Assembly: GCA_963729295.1 (NCBI GenBank)
Contig: CAVSNJ010000020.1
Span: 372,001 to 436,000 of the forward strand
DNA length: 64,000 bases
Direction of reading: 5' to 3'
DNA from: DATJLY01 sp963729295
GTDB taxonomy: Bacteria; Pseudomonadota; Alphaproteobacteria; ATCC43930; CGMCC-115725
The position numbers and the translations under genes are program-made. How positions within the stretch are numbered: position 1 is the first letter of the stretch; every line of letters begins with the position of its first letter. Below, in pieces: positions 34,775 to 43,035 of the stretch. A model generated the notes under the pieces. That model was given only the letters and a program-made list of their open reading frames with translations. It ran no database searches and was not told the origin of the DNA.

Positions 34775-35563
34775 ATGCCCTATTGCGCGGTCAATGGCAT
34801 CAACCTCTATTACGAGACGTATGGCGACGGTGTGCCCGTCGTGTTCGCGCACGGCTCGGGCGGCAACCACGCGAGCTGGTTCCATCAGACCCACGCCTTT
34901 TCGGGCCGCTGCCGCGTCGTCGTGTTCGATCATCGCGGCTTCGGCAATTCGGACGATGTCGACAATCGCGGCCGGTCGGCCATGGTCGATGATCTGGGCG
35001 GCCTTTTGGACCATCTCGGGATCGACCGCGCCGTGCTGGTGGCGCAGTCGATGGGCGGCGGCACCTGCGCCGGCTTTACCGTTCGCCATCCCGAGCGCGT
35101 CCTCGGCCTCGTGCTGTGCGATACCTTGACCGGGATTCGCCTGCCGCCCGATGTCGCCGCCACCATGACCGAGGTCAACAAGCGCACCGCGGGATTGGCG
35201 CAGGCGATCCGCGTGCTCGGCGCCAAGACGCGCGAGCGCGCGCCCGAACGCGCGACGCTCTATACCGCGCTCGCCAGTTTCAACACCCATCGCTTCGGCG
35301 CGACGCCCGGATCGTTCGACCCGGTCGACGCCGCCATGCTCGCCGCGACCCGCGTGCCGATCCTCTACATCGCGGGGAGCGACGACATCCTCTATCCGCC
35401 CGACTGCATCAAGCGCATCTCGGCGCTCGTGCCGAATTCGCGCTATGTCGAAATCCCGGATGTCGGCCATTCGGCTTATTACGAGGACCCGGCGACCTTC
35501 AACCGCCATCTCGGTGCGTTCTTGGATGGCCTCGCTCAGGGCTCGGGAAAGACGACGGCATAG
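34775..35563 (+). CDS. Alpha/beta hydrolase (3-oxoadipate enol-lactonase/NicD-like group)
   Basis: 262-residue alpha/beta hydrolase with HGSGGNHASW oxyanion region, nucleophile elbow AQSMGGG (Ser about 91), acid Asp in IAGSDDILYP and His in VGHSAYYEDP: a complete triad. The family includes enol-lactonases, N-formylmaleamate deformylase NicD and C-C hydrolases. GAGGAGG upstream supports ATG 34775. It is monocistronic, divergent from the Rieske unit, and its last 28 bases overlap the end of the convergent binding-protein gene. Confidence 0.82.
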   Translation: MPYCAVNGINLYYETYGDGVPVVFAHGSGGNHASWFHQTHAFSGRCRVVVFDHRGFGNSDDVDNRGRSAMVDDLGGLLDHLGIDRAVLVAQSMGGGTCAGFTVRHPERVLGLVLCDTLTGIRLPPDVAATMTEVNKRTAGLAQAIRVLGAKTRERAPERATLYTALASFNTHRFGATPGSFDPVDAAMLAATRVPILYIAGSDDILYPPDCIKRISALVPNSRYVEIPDVGHSAYYEDPATFNRHLGAFLDGLAQGSGKTTA

Positions 35564-36552
35564 CGCCTGTCGACCAGCGCGCCGCCGTCGATGTCGCCCT
35601 TGACCATGCCTTGCGCCTTGTACCAGGCAGCCTGACGCAGCACGTCGGAAATCCGCACGCGCGCGTCGGGATCGATATAGGTGATGTCCTGCTTCACCTG
35701 ATCGACCGGCTCGTCCGCGCCCTTCGCGAGGAGCGCCAGAAGCGCCGGCGCCTGCGGCGACATCGCCGGCCGCTCGTCGGGGCCGATGAAGGCGTCGTGA
35801 TAATCATGCGCGCCGTGCCGGAACGCGCGCAGAAACCGCTCGACCATGTCCGCCCGCTCGTTCGCGGTCTTGGTCGTAACGAACATCATGCCGGTCTGGA
35901 TCGAGATCACGTCGCCGAGAGTGCCCAGGAACTTGACGTCGCCGGCCTTGACCGCCGGCTCCGCATAGTTGGTCGGCACCACCGCCGCATCGATGGTGCC
36001 GCCGGTCGCCGCCGAGAGCGCGTTGGGATAGGACTGAAGCGGCACGATCCGCACGCTGCGGATGTCGAAGCCCAGTTTCTCGGCCAGGAGCGCCACCGAG
36101 AATTGCAGTCCGGTTCCGACCTGCGTCACCCCGGCCGAATGGCCGCCCAGATCCTTCAATGATCTGAGGCCGCCGTCCCAGGCGCGCTTTGAGGCGACGT
36201 AGGCGATGCCGGGAAATCCTGGCGCGTCCGTCACGTAACCCGCGATGATGCGAAGCTGCCCTTGCGCCGCGAGATTGAAGAACGCGCCCGAGAGCCCGGT
36301 CGCGCCGATATCGGCATCGCCGGTCGTGACCGCGAGCGTGATCGGCCCGGCCGCGTCGATGATGACATGCTCGACCTCGAGCCCCGCATCAGTGAAATAT
36401 CCGCGCGCGTCGGCGATGAGATAAGGCGCATTCGAGAGCGAACGGGTCGAAGCGAACTTGACGTGCTCGGCCCGCGCGCCGGCCCGCGGCACGCAGCAGG
36501 CCGCGAGGAACGCGGCGGCGAGGAGCGCGGCGCGGCGCGTCGGCGACGGAAT
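35536..36552 (-). CDS. NitT/TauT-type substrate-binding protein, probable ATT start
   Basis: 338-residue periplasmic binding protein (NMT1/SsuA fold; VKFASTRSLSNAPYLIADA near the N-terminus). No ATG, GTG or TTG begins the signal peptide: the first such codon (GTG 36492) would start inside it. Reading back in frame gives a classic signal sequence that begins at ATT 36552 (MPSPTRRAALLAAAFLAACC), five bases after a perfect AGGAGG which itself overlaps the TAG of the upstream gene. ATT is a rare but known start codon (infC). LAAC could also serve as a lipobox. It forms a tandem pair with the next binding protein and probably serves the TauC/TauB pair at 29344. Confidence 0.72.
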   Translation of the reverse strand: MPSPTRRAALLAAAFLAACCVPRAGARAEHVKFASTRSLSNAPYLIADARGYFTDAGLEVEHVIIDAAGPITLAVTTGDADIGATGLSGAFFNLAAQGQLRIIAGYVTDAPGFPGIAYVASKRAWDGGLRSLKDLGGHSAGVTQVGTGLQFSVALLAEKLGFDIRSVRIVPLQSYPNALSAATGGTIDAAVVPTNYAEPAVKAGDVKFLGTLGDVISIQTGMMFVTTKTANERADMVERFLRAFRHGAHDYHDAFIGPDERPAMSPQAPALLALLAKGADEPVDQVKQDITYIDPDARVRISDVLRQAAWYKAQGMVKGDIDGGALVDRRYAVVFPEP

Positions 36553-36557
36553 GGCGG

Positions 36558-36563
36558 CCTCCT
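36558..36563 (-). promoter_or_regulatory. Perfect Shine-Dalgarno site before an ATT start codon
   Basis: AGGAGG on the minus strand, overlapping the TAG stop (36564-36562) of the upstream binding-protein gene and five bases before ATT 36552. The overlap suggests termination-coupled re-initiation. It is the main evidence for the unusual start. Confidence 0.6.
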
Positions 36564-37602
36564 AGCTCTGCGGCTTCAACGGCGGCAGCGTTTTGAAGAA
36601 GCCGTCATTCTCGAGCGACCGCACGGGCCCGTTGTCGATGAAGGCATCGATCGGCATCGACTTGAGCTTTTCGAGATCAGGGCTCGTCGTCGCCGTGTCG
36701 TCGCGCTGCGTCAGGATCGCCTCGACATTGGGATAGGGCACGTCCTGAAACTGGCCGACCACCGTCTTCGTGTAGATCTCGCCGAGGATGCCGTTGTCCT
36801 CGATCTTGATGTATTTGCGCAGCGTGTCCATGCTGAGCTGCTTGTCGTTCTTCGCCATGCGGATCGCCGCGATGAAGGCGCGCATGAATTTCCGCACGGT
36901 CTCGGGATTCTTCGCGAGATAGGGGCGGGTTGCGTAAATATCGCCGACCGAAAGCTTGATGCCGTTGGGCAAGAGCTCGGCGAGAACGCTCATCGGCTTG
37001 CCTTGAAGCTTGAGCGTATCGGCCACCTCGAACGTCACGAGCGTCGCATCGGTATTGCCGTTGAGGACGGCCTCGGCCTTTTGCGCCGGGTTGGGCGTGC
37101 CGAGCACCACGAACTTCACGTCCGTGCCGAGCGTCAGCCCGAGCTTCGGCAGGAGCCGCCGCAGCGCGAAATCGTCGCCGCCGGAAAAGGCGCTGATGCC
37201 GATCGTGCCGCCGCGCAACTGGTCCACCGTCTTGACGTTGGGCCGGGCGACGAGCTCGTAATCGAGCAGATGCGTCGTCGCGATCACCGCGACCGGCGCG
37301 CCGCGCCCCACCACCGTAATGGCCGACGAAGCGCTGCCGAAGACGAGATCGACGCTGCCGCCGAGCAGCGCCTGCGTCGCCGCGGCGCTCCCCTGGAACA
37401 GGATCATGTTGACGTCGAGGCCCTCCTTCTTGAACAGCCCTTGGTCTTGCGCGATCCACATCGGCAGGGTCGAGCTCGCGACGAACGCATAGGCGACGTT
37501 GAGCTTTTGCAGGCCGCTTTCCTCGGCGCGCGCGCCGGCCGACAGGACGAGAAGCAGCGCCGCCGCGAGCGACGCGAATGTCCGTTTGACTCTGTCACGC
37601 AT
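36562..37602 (-). CDS. NitT/TauT-type ABC transporter substrate-binding protein
   Basis: 346-residue periplasmic binding protein with signal peptide (ASLAAALLLVLSAGARA-EE). The core LNVAYAFVASSTLPMWIAQDQGLFKKEG is the standard opening of SsuA/NMT1 proteins and QALLGGSVDLVFGSAS follows at the ligand site. It is first of a two-gene unit with the paralogous binding protein at 35536. On the minus strand TTGACG (37670-37665) is a possible -35 box. Two receptors in tandem and no membrane subunits suggest that they extend the ligand range of a transporter encoded elsewhere, for instance at 29344-30987. Confidence 0.88.
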   Translation of the reverse strand: MRDRVKRTFASLAAALLLVLSAGARAEESGLQKLNVAYAFVASSTLPMWIAQDQGLFKKEGLDVNMILFQGSAAATQALLGGSVDLVFGSASSAITVVGRGAPVAVIATTHLLDYELVARPNVKTVDQLRGGTIGISAFSGGDDFALRRLLPKLGLTLGTDVKFVVLGTPNPAQKAEAVLNGNTDATLVTFEVADTLKLQGKPMSVLAELLPNGIKLSVGDIYATRPYLAKNPETVRKFMRAFIAAIRMAKNDKQLSMDTLRKYIKIEDNGILGEIYTKTVVGQFQDVPYPNVEAILTQRDDTATTSPDLEKLKSMPIDAFIDNGPVRSLENDGFFKTLPPLKPQS

Positions 37603-37730
37603 CTCTGTTCACCTTCGCGCGCGAGGCGCAGAATTCGTCGTAGCATCGCTTCGGCGGTAAGAGACGTCAATCTTCCAGTCGCGGGAACGTGGTCTTTCCG
37701 AGCGGGCGCTGAGCAACGGGGGAGGCTCGC

Positions 37731-38213
37731 ATGGGCGCACACGATTACGGCTTCGTCTCGATCGACGGCGGCGATCTGCCGCTCGCCGCGTGGCGCGGCC
37801 GGCCGGTGCTGGTGGTCAACACCGCATCCTTCTGCGGCTACACGCCGCAATATAAGGGGCTCGAGGCGCTGTGGCGCGGCTATCGCGACCGCGGCCTCGT
37901 CGTCCTCGGCGTTCCATCCAACGATTTCGGCGCGCAGGAGCCGGGCAGCGAGGCCGAGATCAAATCCTTCTGCGCCACCTACGAGGTGTCGTTCCCCTTG
38001 ACGCGCAAGGTGCCGGTGACGGGGCGCGAGGCGCATCCGTTCTATCGCTGGCTCGCCGGCGAGCTTGGCGAGCGCGGCGTGCCGCGCTGGAATTTCCACA
38101 AATACCTGATCGACGGAGACGGGGGCGCGGCCGGCGCCTGGCCGTCCTCGACCGGTCCGCAGGCGAAAGACATCACCGCCGCCATCAACGTCCTGCTGCC
38201 GCCACGCGGCTAG
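37731..38213 (+). CDS. Glutathione peroxidase-family thiol peroxidase
   Basis: 160-residue peroxidase of the GPx/BtuE family that reduces peroxides. The peroxidatic Cys35 lies in NTASFCGYTPQY, with the family segments VLGVPSNDFGAQEPGS (Gln) and RWNFHKYLID (Trp-Asn) completing the tetrad. It uses Cys, not selenocysteine, and is cytoplasmic. GGGGGAGG precedes the ATG. It stands alone between the binding proteins and the Liv operon and may protect against peroxide leaking from the oxygenases. Confidence 0.92.
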   Translation: MGAHDYGFVSIDGGDLPLAAWRGRPVLVVNTASFCGYTPQYKGLEALWRGYRDRGLVVLGVPSNDFGAQEPGSEAEIKSFCATYEVSFPLTRKVPVTGREAHPFYRWLAGELGERGVPRWNFHKYLIDGDGGAAGAWPSSTGPQAKDITAAINVLLPPRG

Positions 38214-38253
38214 GAGCCCGTCATCTCCCGATGAAAATCGGAATGCGCCTCGA

Positions 38254-39120
38254 ATGAACCTGCTGCCATTCATCGCGTCCGGGATCGGGCTCGGCGCCGT
38301 CTATGCGCTTTCGAGCGTCGGTCTGGTCATTCTCTACCGCGCCTCGGGCACGTTGAATTTCGCCTTCGGCGCGTTCGGCGGCGTTGCCGCGTTCCTCGCC
38401 TGGGAGCTCGCGCGCGACGGGCTTCCCGCGCCGATCGGCTGGCTCGTCGGCGTCGCGCTCTCGACCGGCATCGCCTATGGCTATGGCCGCGTCTTCGCCC
38501 CGCGGCTTGCCCATCGCGACCGGGTGGTGCGCGCCATCGCGACGCTGGGCCTCGCCCTCTTCCTGCTCGGCGGCATGGCGCTCATCTGGGGCGTCGGCGT
38601 CGCGCGGCGTTTCGCCTTGCCGACCGATTTCGATTTCGTCCTGCTGTTCGGCGTCAGGCTCTCGGTGACGCGGCTCGTGGCGCTCGGCGTCTCGCTGGTC
38701 ATGGTCGGCGGCATCGGCCTCTTGTTGAGCCGCACGCGCATCGGGCTTGGCATGCGCGCGCTCGCCAGCGACCGCAACATCAGCGCCGCGATCGGGGTGC
38801 GCGTCGTCGAGATCAATTCCTTCGCCTGGCTCATCAACGGCATGTTCGCCGGCATCGCCGGAATTCTCCTCGCCAATATCAACCGGCTCGATCCCGTCCT
38901 TTTGACCTTTCTCGTCATTCCGGCGATCGCCGCCGCGATCCTCGCGCGGCTCTCGTCGCTGCCGGGCGCCTTCGTCGGCGGCATGGTCGCCGGCATGATC
39001 GAGGCGCTTCTCATCGCCTTTCCCGGCGTCGCCAATCTGCGCAGCGCCGGCCCCTATGTCGTGGCCTTGATCTTCCTGATGATCGTCGGCGTGGGCGAGG
39101 GCGTGGGCGCGCGCGAATGA
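38254..39120 (+). CDS. livH: Branched-chain amino acid-type ABC permease LivH
   Basis: 288-residue permease with about eight helices. It has the LivH pattern GLGAVYALSSVGLVILYRASGT at the N-terminus and the coupling region near LGMRALASDRNISAAIGVRV (about 165-185). It is the first gene of a compact livHMGF operon. Its stop overlaps the next start by four bases. Such transporters also carry aromatic acids and amides, which suits the surrounding catabolic genes. Confidence 0.9.
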   Translation: MNLLPFIASGIGLGAVYALSSVGLVILYRASGTLNFAFGAFGGVAAFLAWELARDGLPAPIGWLVGVALSTGIAYGYGRVFAPRLAHRDRVVRAIATLGLALFLLGGMALIWGVGVARRFALPTDFDFVLLFGVRLSVTRLVALGVSLVMVGGIGLLLSRTRIGLGMRALASDRNISAAIGVRVVEINSFAWLINGMFAGIAGILLANINRLDPVLLTFLVIPAIAAAILARLSSLPGAFVGGMVAGMIEALLIAFPGVANLRSAGPYVVALIFLMIVGVGEGVGARE

Positions 39121-40163
39121 GCGAACTCGGCGAGAGCGAGCTCCTGGCGATGGCGGCGCCGGCCGCAGCCGGGATCACGCCCAGGGTTCGCGCGCTCGCG
39201 ATCGTCGCGGTGGTGGCCGTCGTCTCCGGCATCATCGCGCTCACCGCGAGCGGCTATTGGCTCTCGAACTTCACGCAAGCCTATTGCATGGCTCTGACCG
39301 TGCTCGGCTGCGCGCTGCTCTATGGGCAATTGGGCCTCGTCTCGTTGTGCCAGTGGGCGCTCGTCGGCGTCGGCGGCTGGGTCAGCCTGCGCGTCTATCA
39401 CTCCTTTCATCCGCCCTTCTTCGTGACGATCCTCGCGGGCGGCATCGGCGCATCGCTGATCGGCATGATCTGGGGATTGCCGGCCTTGCGCATGCGCGGG
39501 CTCTATCTGGCGCTCGTCACCTTGATGCTCGCCGGCGCGTTTCAGACCTTGGTCACGGTCACGAGCTTTCCCGTGGGCGGCCCCGGGTTTCTCGGCCAGG
39601 TCGGCGCCAGCGGCAACGACCGCATCATGATGGCGCGCCCGATCTTCGCTTCGAGCGACACCGGCTATTTCCTCTTCGTCGCCGTCCTGACGCTGCTCGG
39701 CATCTTCCTCGTCGAGGCGCATCGCCGCACCAAGCCCGGACGCGCCTGGGCCTTGATCCGCAAGAACGAGGAAATGGCGATCGCGGCCGGCGTCAGGATC
39801 GTGTTCTACAAGGCCTGGGCGTTTGCGCTCTCGGGTTTCCTCGCCGGCGTCGCCGGCGCGCTTCTGGCCGGCCTCTTCGGGCAGCTCGATGCCTCGGCCT
39901 TCGCGCCGACCAATTCGATCGTGATCTTCATCGGCACGCTTCTGGGCGGATACGAGGTCTGGCTCGGCTCGCTCCTGGGCGGCCTCCTTACTCGCTTCAT
40001 TCCGGCGCTGCTCATCGACTTCAACGTCAACACCTATGTCGGCTTCATGATCTTCGGCACGGCCTTGCTGTTCGCCTTGCGCAATCCCGTCGGCCTCGGC
40101 GCCCGGCTCACCACCTTGGCCGAGCGTCTCTACCGCGAATTCCAGGCGAGGCGCGCGGCATGA
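39117..40163 (+). CDS. livM: Branched-chain amino acid-type ABC permease LivM
   Basis: 348-residue second permease subunit. It has hydrophobic helices throughout and the EAA-like loop GRAWALIRKNEEMAIAAGVR (about 205-225). TGA overlaps the start of the LivG gene. Length and order are standard for LivM. It forms the heterodimeric channel with LivH. Confidence 0.9.
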   Translation: MSELGESELLAMAAPAAAGITPRVRALAIVAVVAVVSGIIALTASGYWLSNFTQAYCMALTVLGCALLYGQLGLVSLCQWALVGVGGWVSLRVYHSFHPPFFVTILAGGIGASLIGMIWGLPALRMRGLYLALVTLMLAGAFQTLVTVTSFPVGGPGFLGQVGASGNDRIMMARPIFASSDTGYFLFVAVLTLLGIFLVEAHRRTKPGRAWALIRKNEEMAIAAGVRIVFYKAWAFALSGFLAGVAGALLAGLFGQLDASAFAPTNSIVIFIGTLLGGYEVWLGSLLGGLLTRFIPALLIDFNVNTYVGFMIFGTALLFALRNPVGLGARLTTLAERLYREFQARRAA

Positions 40164-40867
40164 TCGAGATCGACGCGCTGACGGTGCAGTTCGGCGGCGT
40201 CAAGCCGCTCGACGCGCTCGACGCCGAATTCGCGGCGCCGATTTGCGGCCTCATCGGCCCCAACGGCGCCGGCAAGACGACGCTCCTCAACGTGCTCTCG
40301 GGCTTCGTCACCCCGCTCGACGGCACGATCCGCTTGAACGACGCCTTGCTTCTCGGTCTGTCGCCGGGCCGCCGCGTCGCCATCGGCCTGCGCCGCACGT
40401 TCCAGCAGGAGCTCGTGGTCGATGAATTGACGGCGCTGGAGAACATCCAGGCGATCGCCGACCATGTCTCGGCCGACCGCGCCAGCGCGCGGCGCGAGGT
40501 GGGATTGGCACTCGATTTCGTCGGCCTTGCCGAGCGCCGGCATACGCTCGGCCGCCAGCTCAATCTCTACGAGCGCCGCATGGTCGAGATCGCGAAGACG
40601 CTGATCGGCCGGCCCAAGGTCATTCTCATGGACGAGCCGGGCGCCGGCCTCAACGATTCCGAAACCGACCGGCTCCGCCGGCTGATCGTCGCGATTCCGT
40701 CGGCGTTCGATGCTCAGCTCGTGCTCATCGACCACGACGCCGATCTCATCGCCTCGGTCTGCATCGAGACGCTCGTGCTCGATTTCGGCAAGCGCCTCGC
40801 CATGGGGCCGACCCGCGCGGTGCTCGACGATCCCGTCGTGCGCCATGCCTATCTCGGACGCGAGTAG
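40160..40867 (+). CDS. livG: ABC ATP-binding protein LivG
   Basis: 235-residue ATPase with Walker A GPNGAGKTT (33-41) and Walker B VILMDEPGAGLND. The signature region reads LNLYERRMVEI, a degenerate form frequent in LivG proteins (normally L-x-Y-G-x-Q/R-R), here with Glu replacing the first conserved Gly. It is four bases overlapped with LivM and four bases before LivF. Confidence 0.88.
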   Translation: MIEIDALTVQFGGVKPLDALDAEFAAPICGLIGPNGAGKTTLLNVLSGFVTPLDGTIRLNDALLLGLSPGRRVAIGLRRTFQQELVVDELTALENIQAIADHVSADRASARREVGLALDFVGLAERRHTLGRQLNLYERRMVEIAKTLIGRPKVILMDEPGAGLNDSETDRLRRLIVAIPSAFDAQLVLIDHDADLIASVCIETLVLDFGKRLAMGPTRAVLDDPVVRHAYLGRE

Positions 40868-40871
40868 GACG

Positions 40872-41615
40872 ATGGCCGCCTCCGAACTCGCGGTGCGCGG
40901 TCTCTCGGTCGCGCGGGGCGGCCGCCCGGTGCTGCGCGACGTGTCGATCAGCGTTCCGCCCGGCGAGATCACGGCATTGCTCGGCGCCAACGGCGCCGGC
41001 AAATCGACGCTCGTCCTGACCATCGCCGGCATCCTGCCGGGCCTCAGCGGCAGCATTTCCTGCGATGGCGTCGAGCTCATGGGCGAGCGGCCCGAAACGG
41101 TGCGGAGGAAAGGCGTGGCGCTGGTGCTCGAAGGCCATCCCGTCCTCACCGGCCTTACGGTGCGCGACAATCTCGCCGCCGCAGCACTCATGCACACGCG
41201 GCGCGAGGCCGACCGCGAAATCGAGGCGGCGCTCGAAATCTTTCCCGAGCTGCGCAACCGCCTCGCGGTCGCGGCGCAGAACCTCTCCGGCGGCCAGAAA
41301 CAGATGGTCGTCATCGCGCAGGGCATGATCTCGCGCCCGCGCTACCTGCTGATCGACGAACTCTCGTTCGGCCTAGCGCCGGCGATCGTCGCCCGGCTCG
41401 GCGCTACGGTCCAGGCGATCGCCCAGCGCGGCGTCGGCATCCTGCTGATCGAGCAATTCACCACCTTGGCGCTGAGCCTGACGAGGCGCGCCTATGTGAT
41501 GGAGCGCGGCGCCGTTGCCTTCGCCGGCAGCTCCGAGGAACTGCGCGCGCATCCGGAGATTCTGCACGGCGCCTACCTCGCGTCGGGCCAGGGCGCGGCG
41601 GCGGCGCGGCCTTGA
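40872..41615 (+). CDS. livF: ABC ATP-binding protein LivF
   Basis: 247-residue ATPase with Walker A GANGAGKST (about 37-45), signature LSGGQKQMV and Walker B YLLIDELSFGLAP, all intact. It is the last gene of livHMGF. The operon lacks its own receptor on the same strand; a Liv-type binding protein ends convergently seven bases away, and another is encoded at 55661. Confidence 0.9.
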   Translation: MAASELAVRGLSVARGGRPVLRDVSISVPPGEITALLGANGAGKSTLVLTIAGILPGLSGSISCDGVELMGERPETVRRKGVALVLEGHPVLTGLTVRDNLAAAALMHTRREADREIEAALEIFPELRNRLAVAAQNLSGGQKQMVVIAQGMISRPRYLLIDELSFGLAPAIVARLGATVQAIAQRGVGILLIEQFTTLALSLTRRAYVMERGAVAFAGSSEELRAHPEILHGAYLASGQGAAAARP

Positions 41616-41622
41616 GCCGCCG

Positions 41623-42897
41623 TTACCGGGCCTGGTCGGAAATTTTCAGGCCCATGGTCTTTTCCACGGCCTCGATGCTCGCAAGGCCCGGATCGGCGTC
41701 GTCGACGCAGCCTTCGAGCGTCTTCCACTTGCCGTCATGCACTGTGAGCATGCGCGTGACGTGGTTCGCGTTGTGCTCGCTCGCATCCGGGCCGCCCCAG
41801 TACCACGGCATGCACAGGATGTCGGTCGCGTAAGGCGGCATGTTCTGGATGGCGGCCGTCACCGTGCTGCGGTTGATGTCGTCCGGGTTCTTGATCGTCA
41901 GCATGGCGCGGACCGCGACGCGAGCGGCGATGTAGCCGGCCTGCGAGAAGCTGTCGCGCAGCGTATTGCCGCCATAAGCGTCGATCACCTCGGCCCAGTT
42001 CTGATTGTCCGCGCCCGTGCTGCTGAGCGGCGCGAGCTCGGAATTCACCCACAGGCGGTCGTTCCAGTATTTGTTGTCGATCGCGCCGGGGAAGCGCGTG
42101 GTATAGACCGCGGTCGACGCCGTCCATTTCATCTTGGAAGCGCCGTCCTGCTGTTCGGCGGCATCGAGGATCTGCATGCCGACCGTGTCGATCCCGAAGA
42201 ACATCACGCTGTCCGCGCCGGTCGCCATCATCTGCAGCACCAGCGAGACGTAATCGGGCGACACCGGATCGGAATAGATGCTCGTGACCTTGACGCCGTA
42301 TTTCTTGCCCCATTCCTCGATCCCGCCGCAGCTATAGTCGGAGCCGGGGATTTTCGGGATCGTGCAGACGAGGCTTTTGACGCCGAGCACGCGGCGCGCG
42401 TAATCGGCGCTGCCGATGCCGCTTTGCCGGGGGCCGGCGTTGATTTCGGCGATGTTCTTCGACTTGTAGCATTGCGGCGGAATGCCGAGTCCGATCTCGA
42501 GAATGCCCTCCTTCAGGTAATAGTCGGCGTTGGAGATGCATTCGATGATGCTGGTGCTGCCGACCATCACATAGGCGCCTTCATCGCCCACGAGCTGCTT
42601 GGCCGCCTGTGCCGCGATGTCGAGCCGGCCCTGGTCGTCCTGGTCGTGATAGACGATCGGCCGGCCGTGAATCCCGCCATTGTCGTTGACGCAATCGAAA
42701 TAGGCCTTGGCCGCTTCGTCGGCCTCCTTGAACCGGGCGATGCCGCTCATCGAGGTCACGGCGCCCACGGGGATCGGCTTGCCGGTCGCCTTTTGTCCCG
42801 TGTTTTCGCCGCAATCGGGCTTCGCGAACGCAGGCGCCGCGCCGAGCGCCAGACCGAGCACGAGTGCGCCGATCGCCGGCAAAAGATTTCGCTTCAT
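41623..42897 (-). CDS. Liv-type (LivK/AmiC family) substrate-binding protein
   Basis: 424-residue periplasmic binding protein (Peripla_BP_6 fold) with signal peptide ending APAFA-KPDCG. The region IPVGAVTSMSGIARF corresponds to the first ligand loop. The mature protein has many Cys (PDCGENTG, DCVN, ECISN, QCYKS, VCTIP, SCGG, LCMPW, GCVDD), more than usual, suggesting disulfides. It converges on the LivF gene with seven bases between, so it is separately expressed from the promoter at 42967-42995 but is the natural receptor of that channel. Confidence 0.88.
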   Translation of the reverse strand: MKRNLLPAIGALVLGLALGAAPAFAKPDCGENTGQKATGKPIPVGAVTSMSGIARFKEADEAAKAYFDCVNDNGGIHGRPIVYHDQDDQGRLDIAAQAAKQLVGDEGAYVMVGSTSIIECISNADYYLKEGILEIGLGIPPQCYKSKNIAEINAGPRQSGIGSADYARRVLGVKSLVCTIPKIPGSDYSCGGIEEWGKKYGVKVTSIYSDPVSPDYVSLVLQMMATGADSVMFFGIDTVGMQILDAAEQQDGASKMKWTASTAVYTTRFPGAIDNKYWNDRLWVNSELAPLSSTGADNQNWAEVIDAYGGNTLRDSFSQAGYIAARVAVRAMLTIKNPDDINRSTVTAAIQNMPPYATDILCMPWYWGGPDASEHNANHVTRMLTVHDGKWKTLEGCVDDADPGLASIEAVEKTMGLKISDQAR

Positions 42898-42966
42898 TCA
42901 ACCCCTCCCGTGCGGTCTCTTGCGGCAATCGCGGCGTCGCGGCGCGACCTCGGACCTGCGACCGGC

Positions 42967-42995
42967 ATTATAGTATAGTGTCGCGGCGCACCCAA
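42967..42995 (-). promoter_or_regulatory. Promoter of the Liv-type binding protein
   Basis: On the minus strand -35 TTGGGT (42995-42990), a 17-base spacer and a perfect -10 TATAAT (42972-42967). The same AT-rich patch reads TATAGTATAGTG on the plus strand and could supply a -10 box for the monooxygenase gene at 43036, though without a clear -35. Confidence 0.55.
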
Positions 42996-43035
42996 TCCGG
43001 CGCCGAAACGCCGGAACCGCAAGGGGAAGGAAGAC

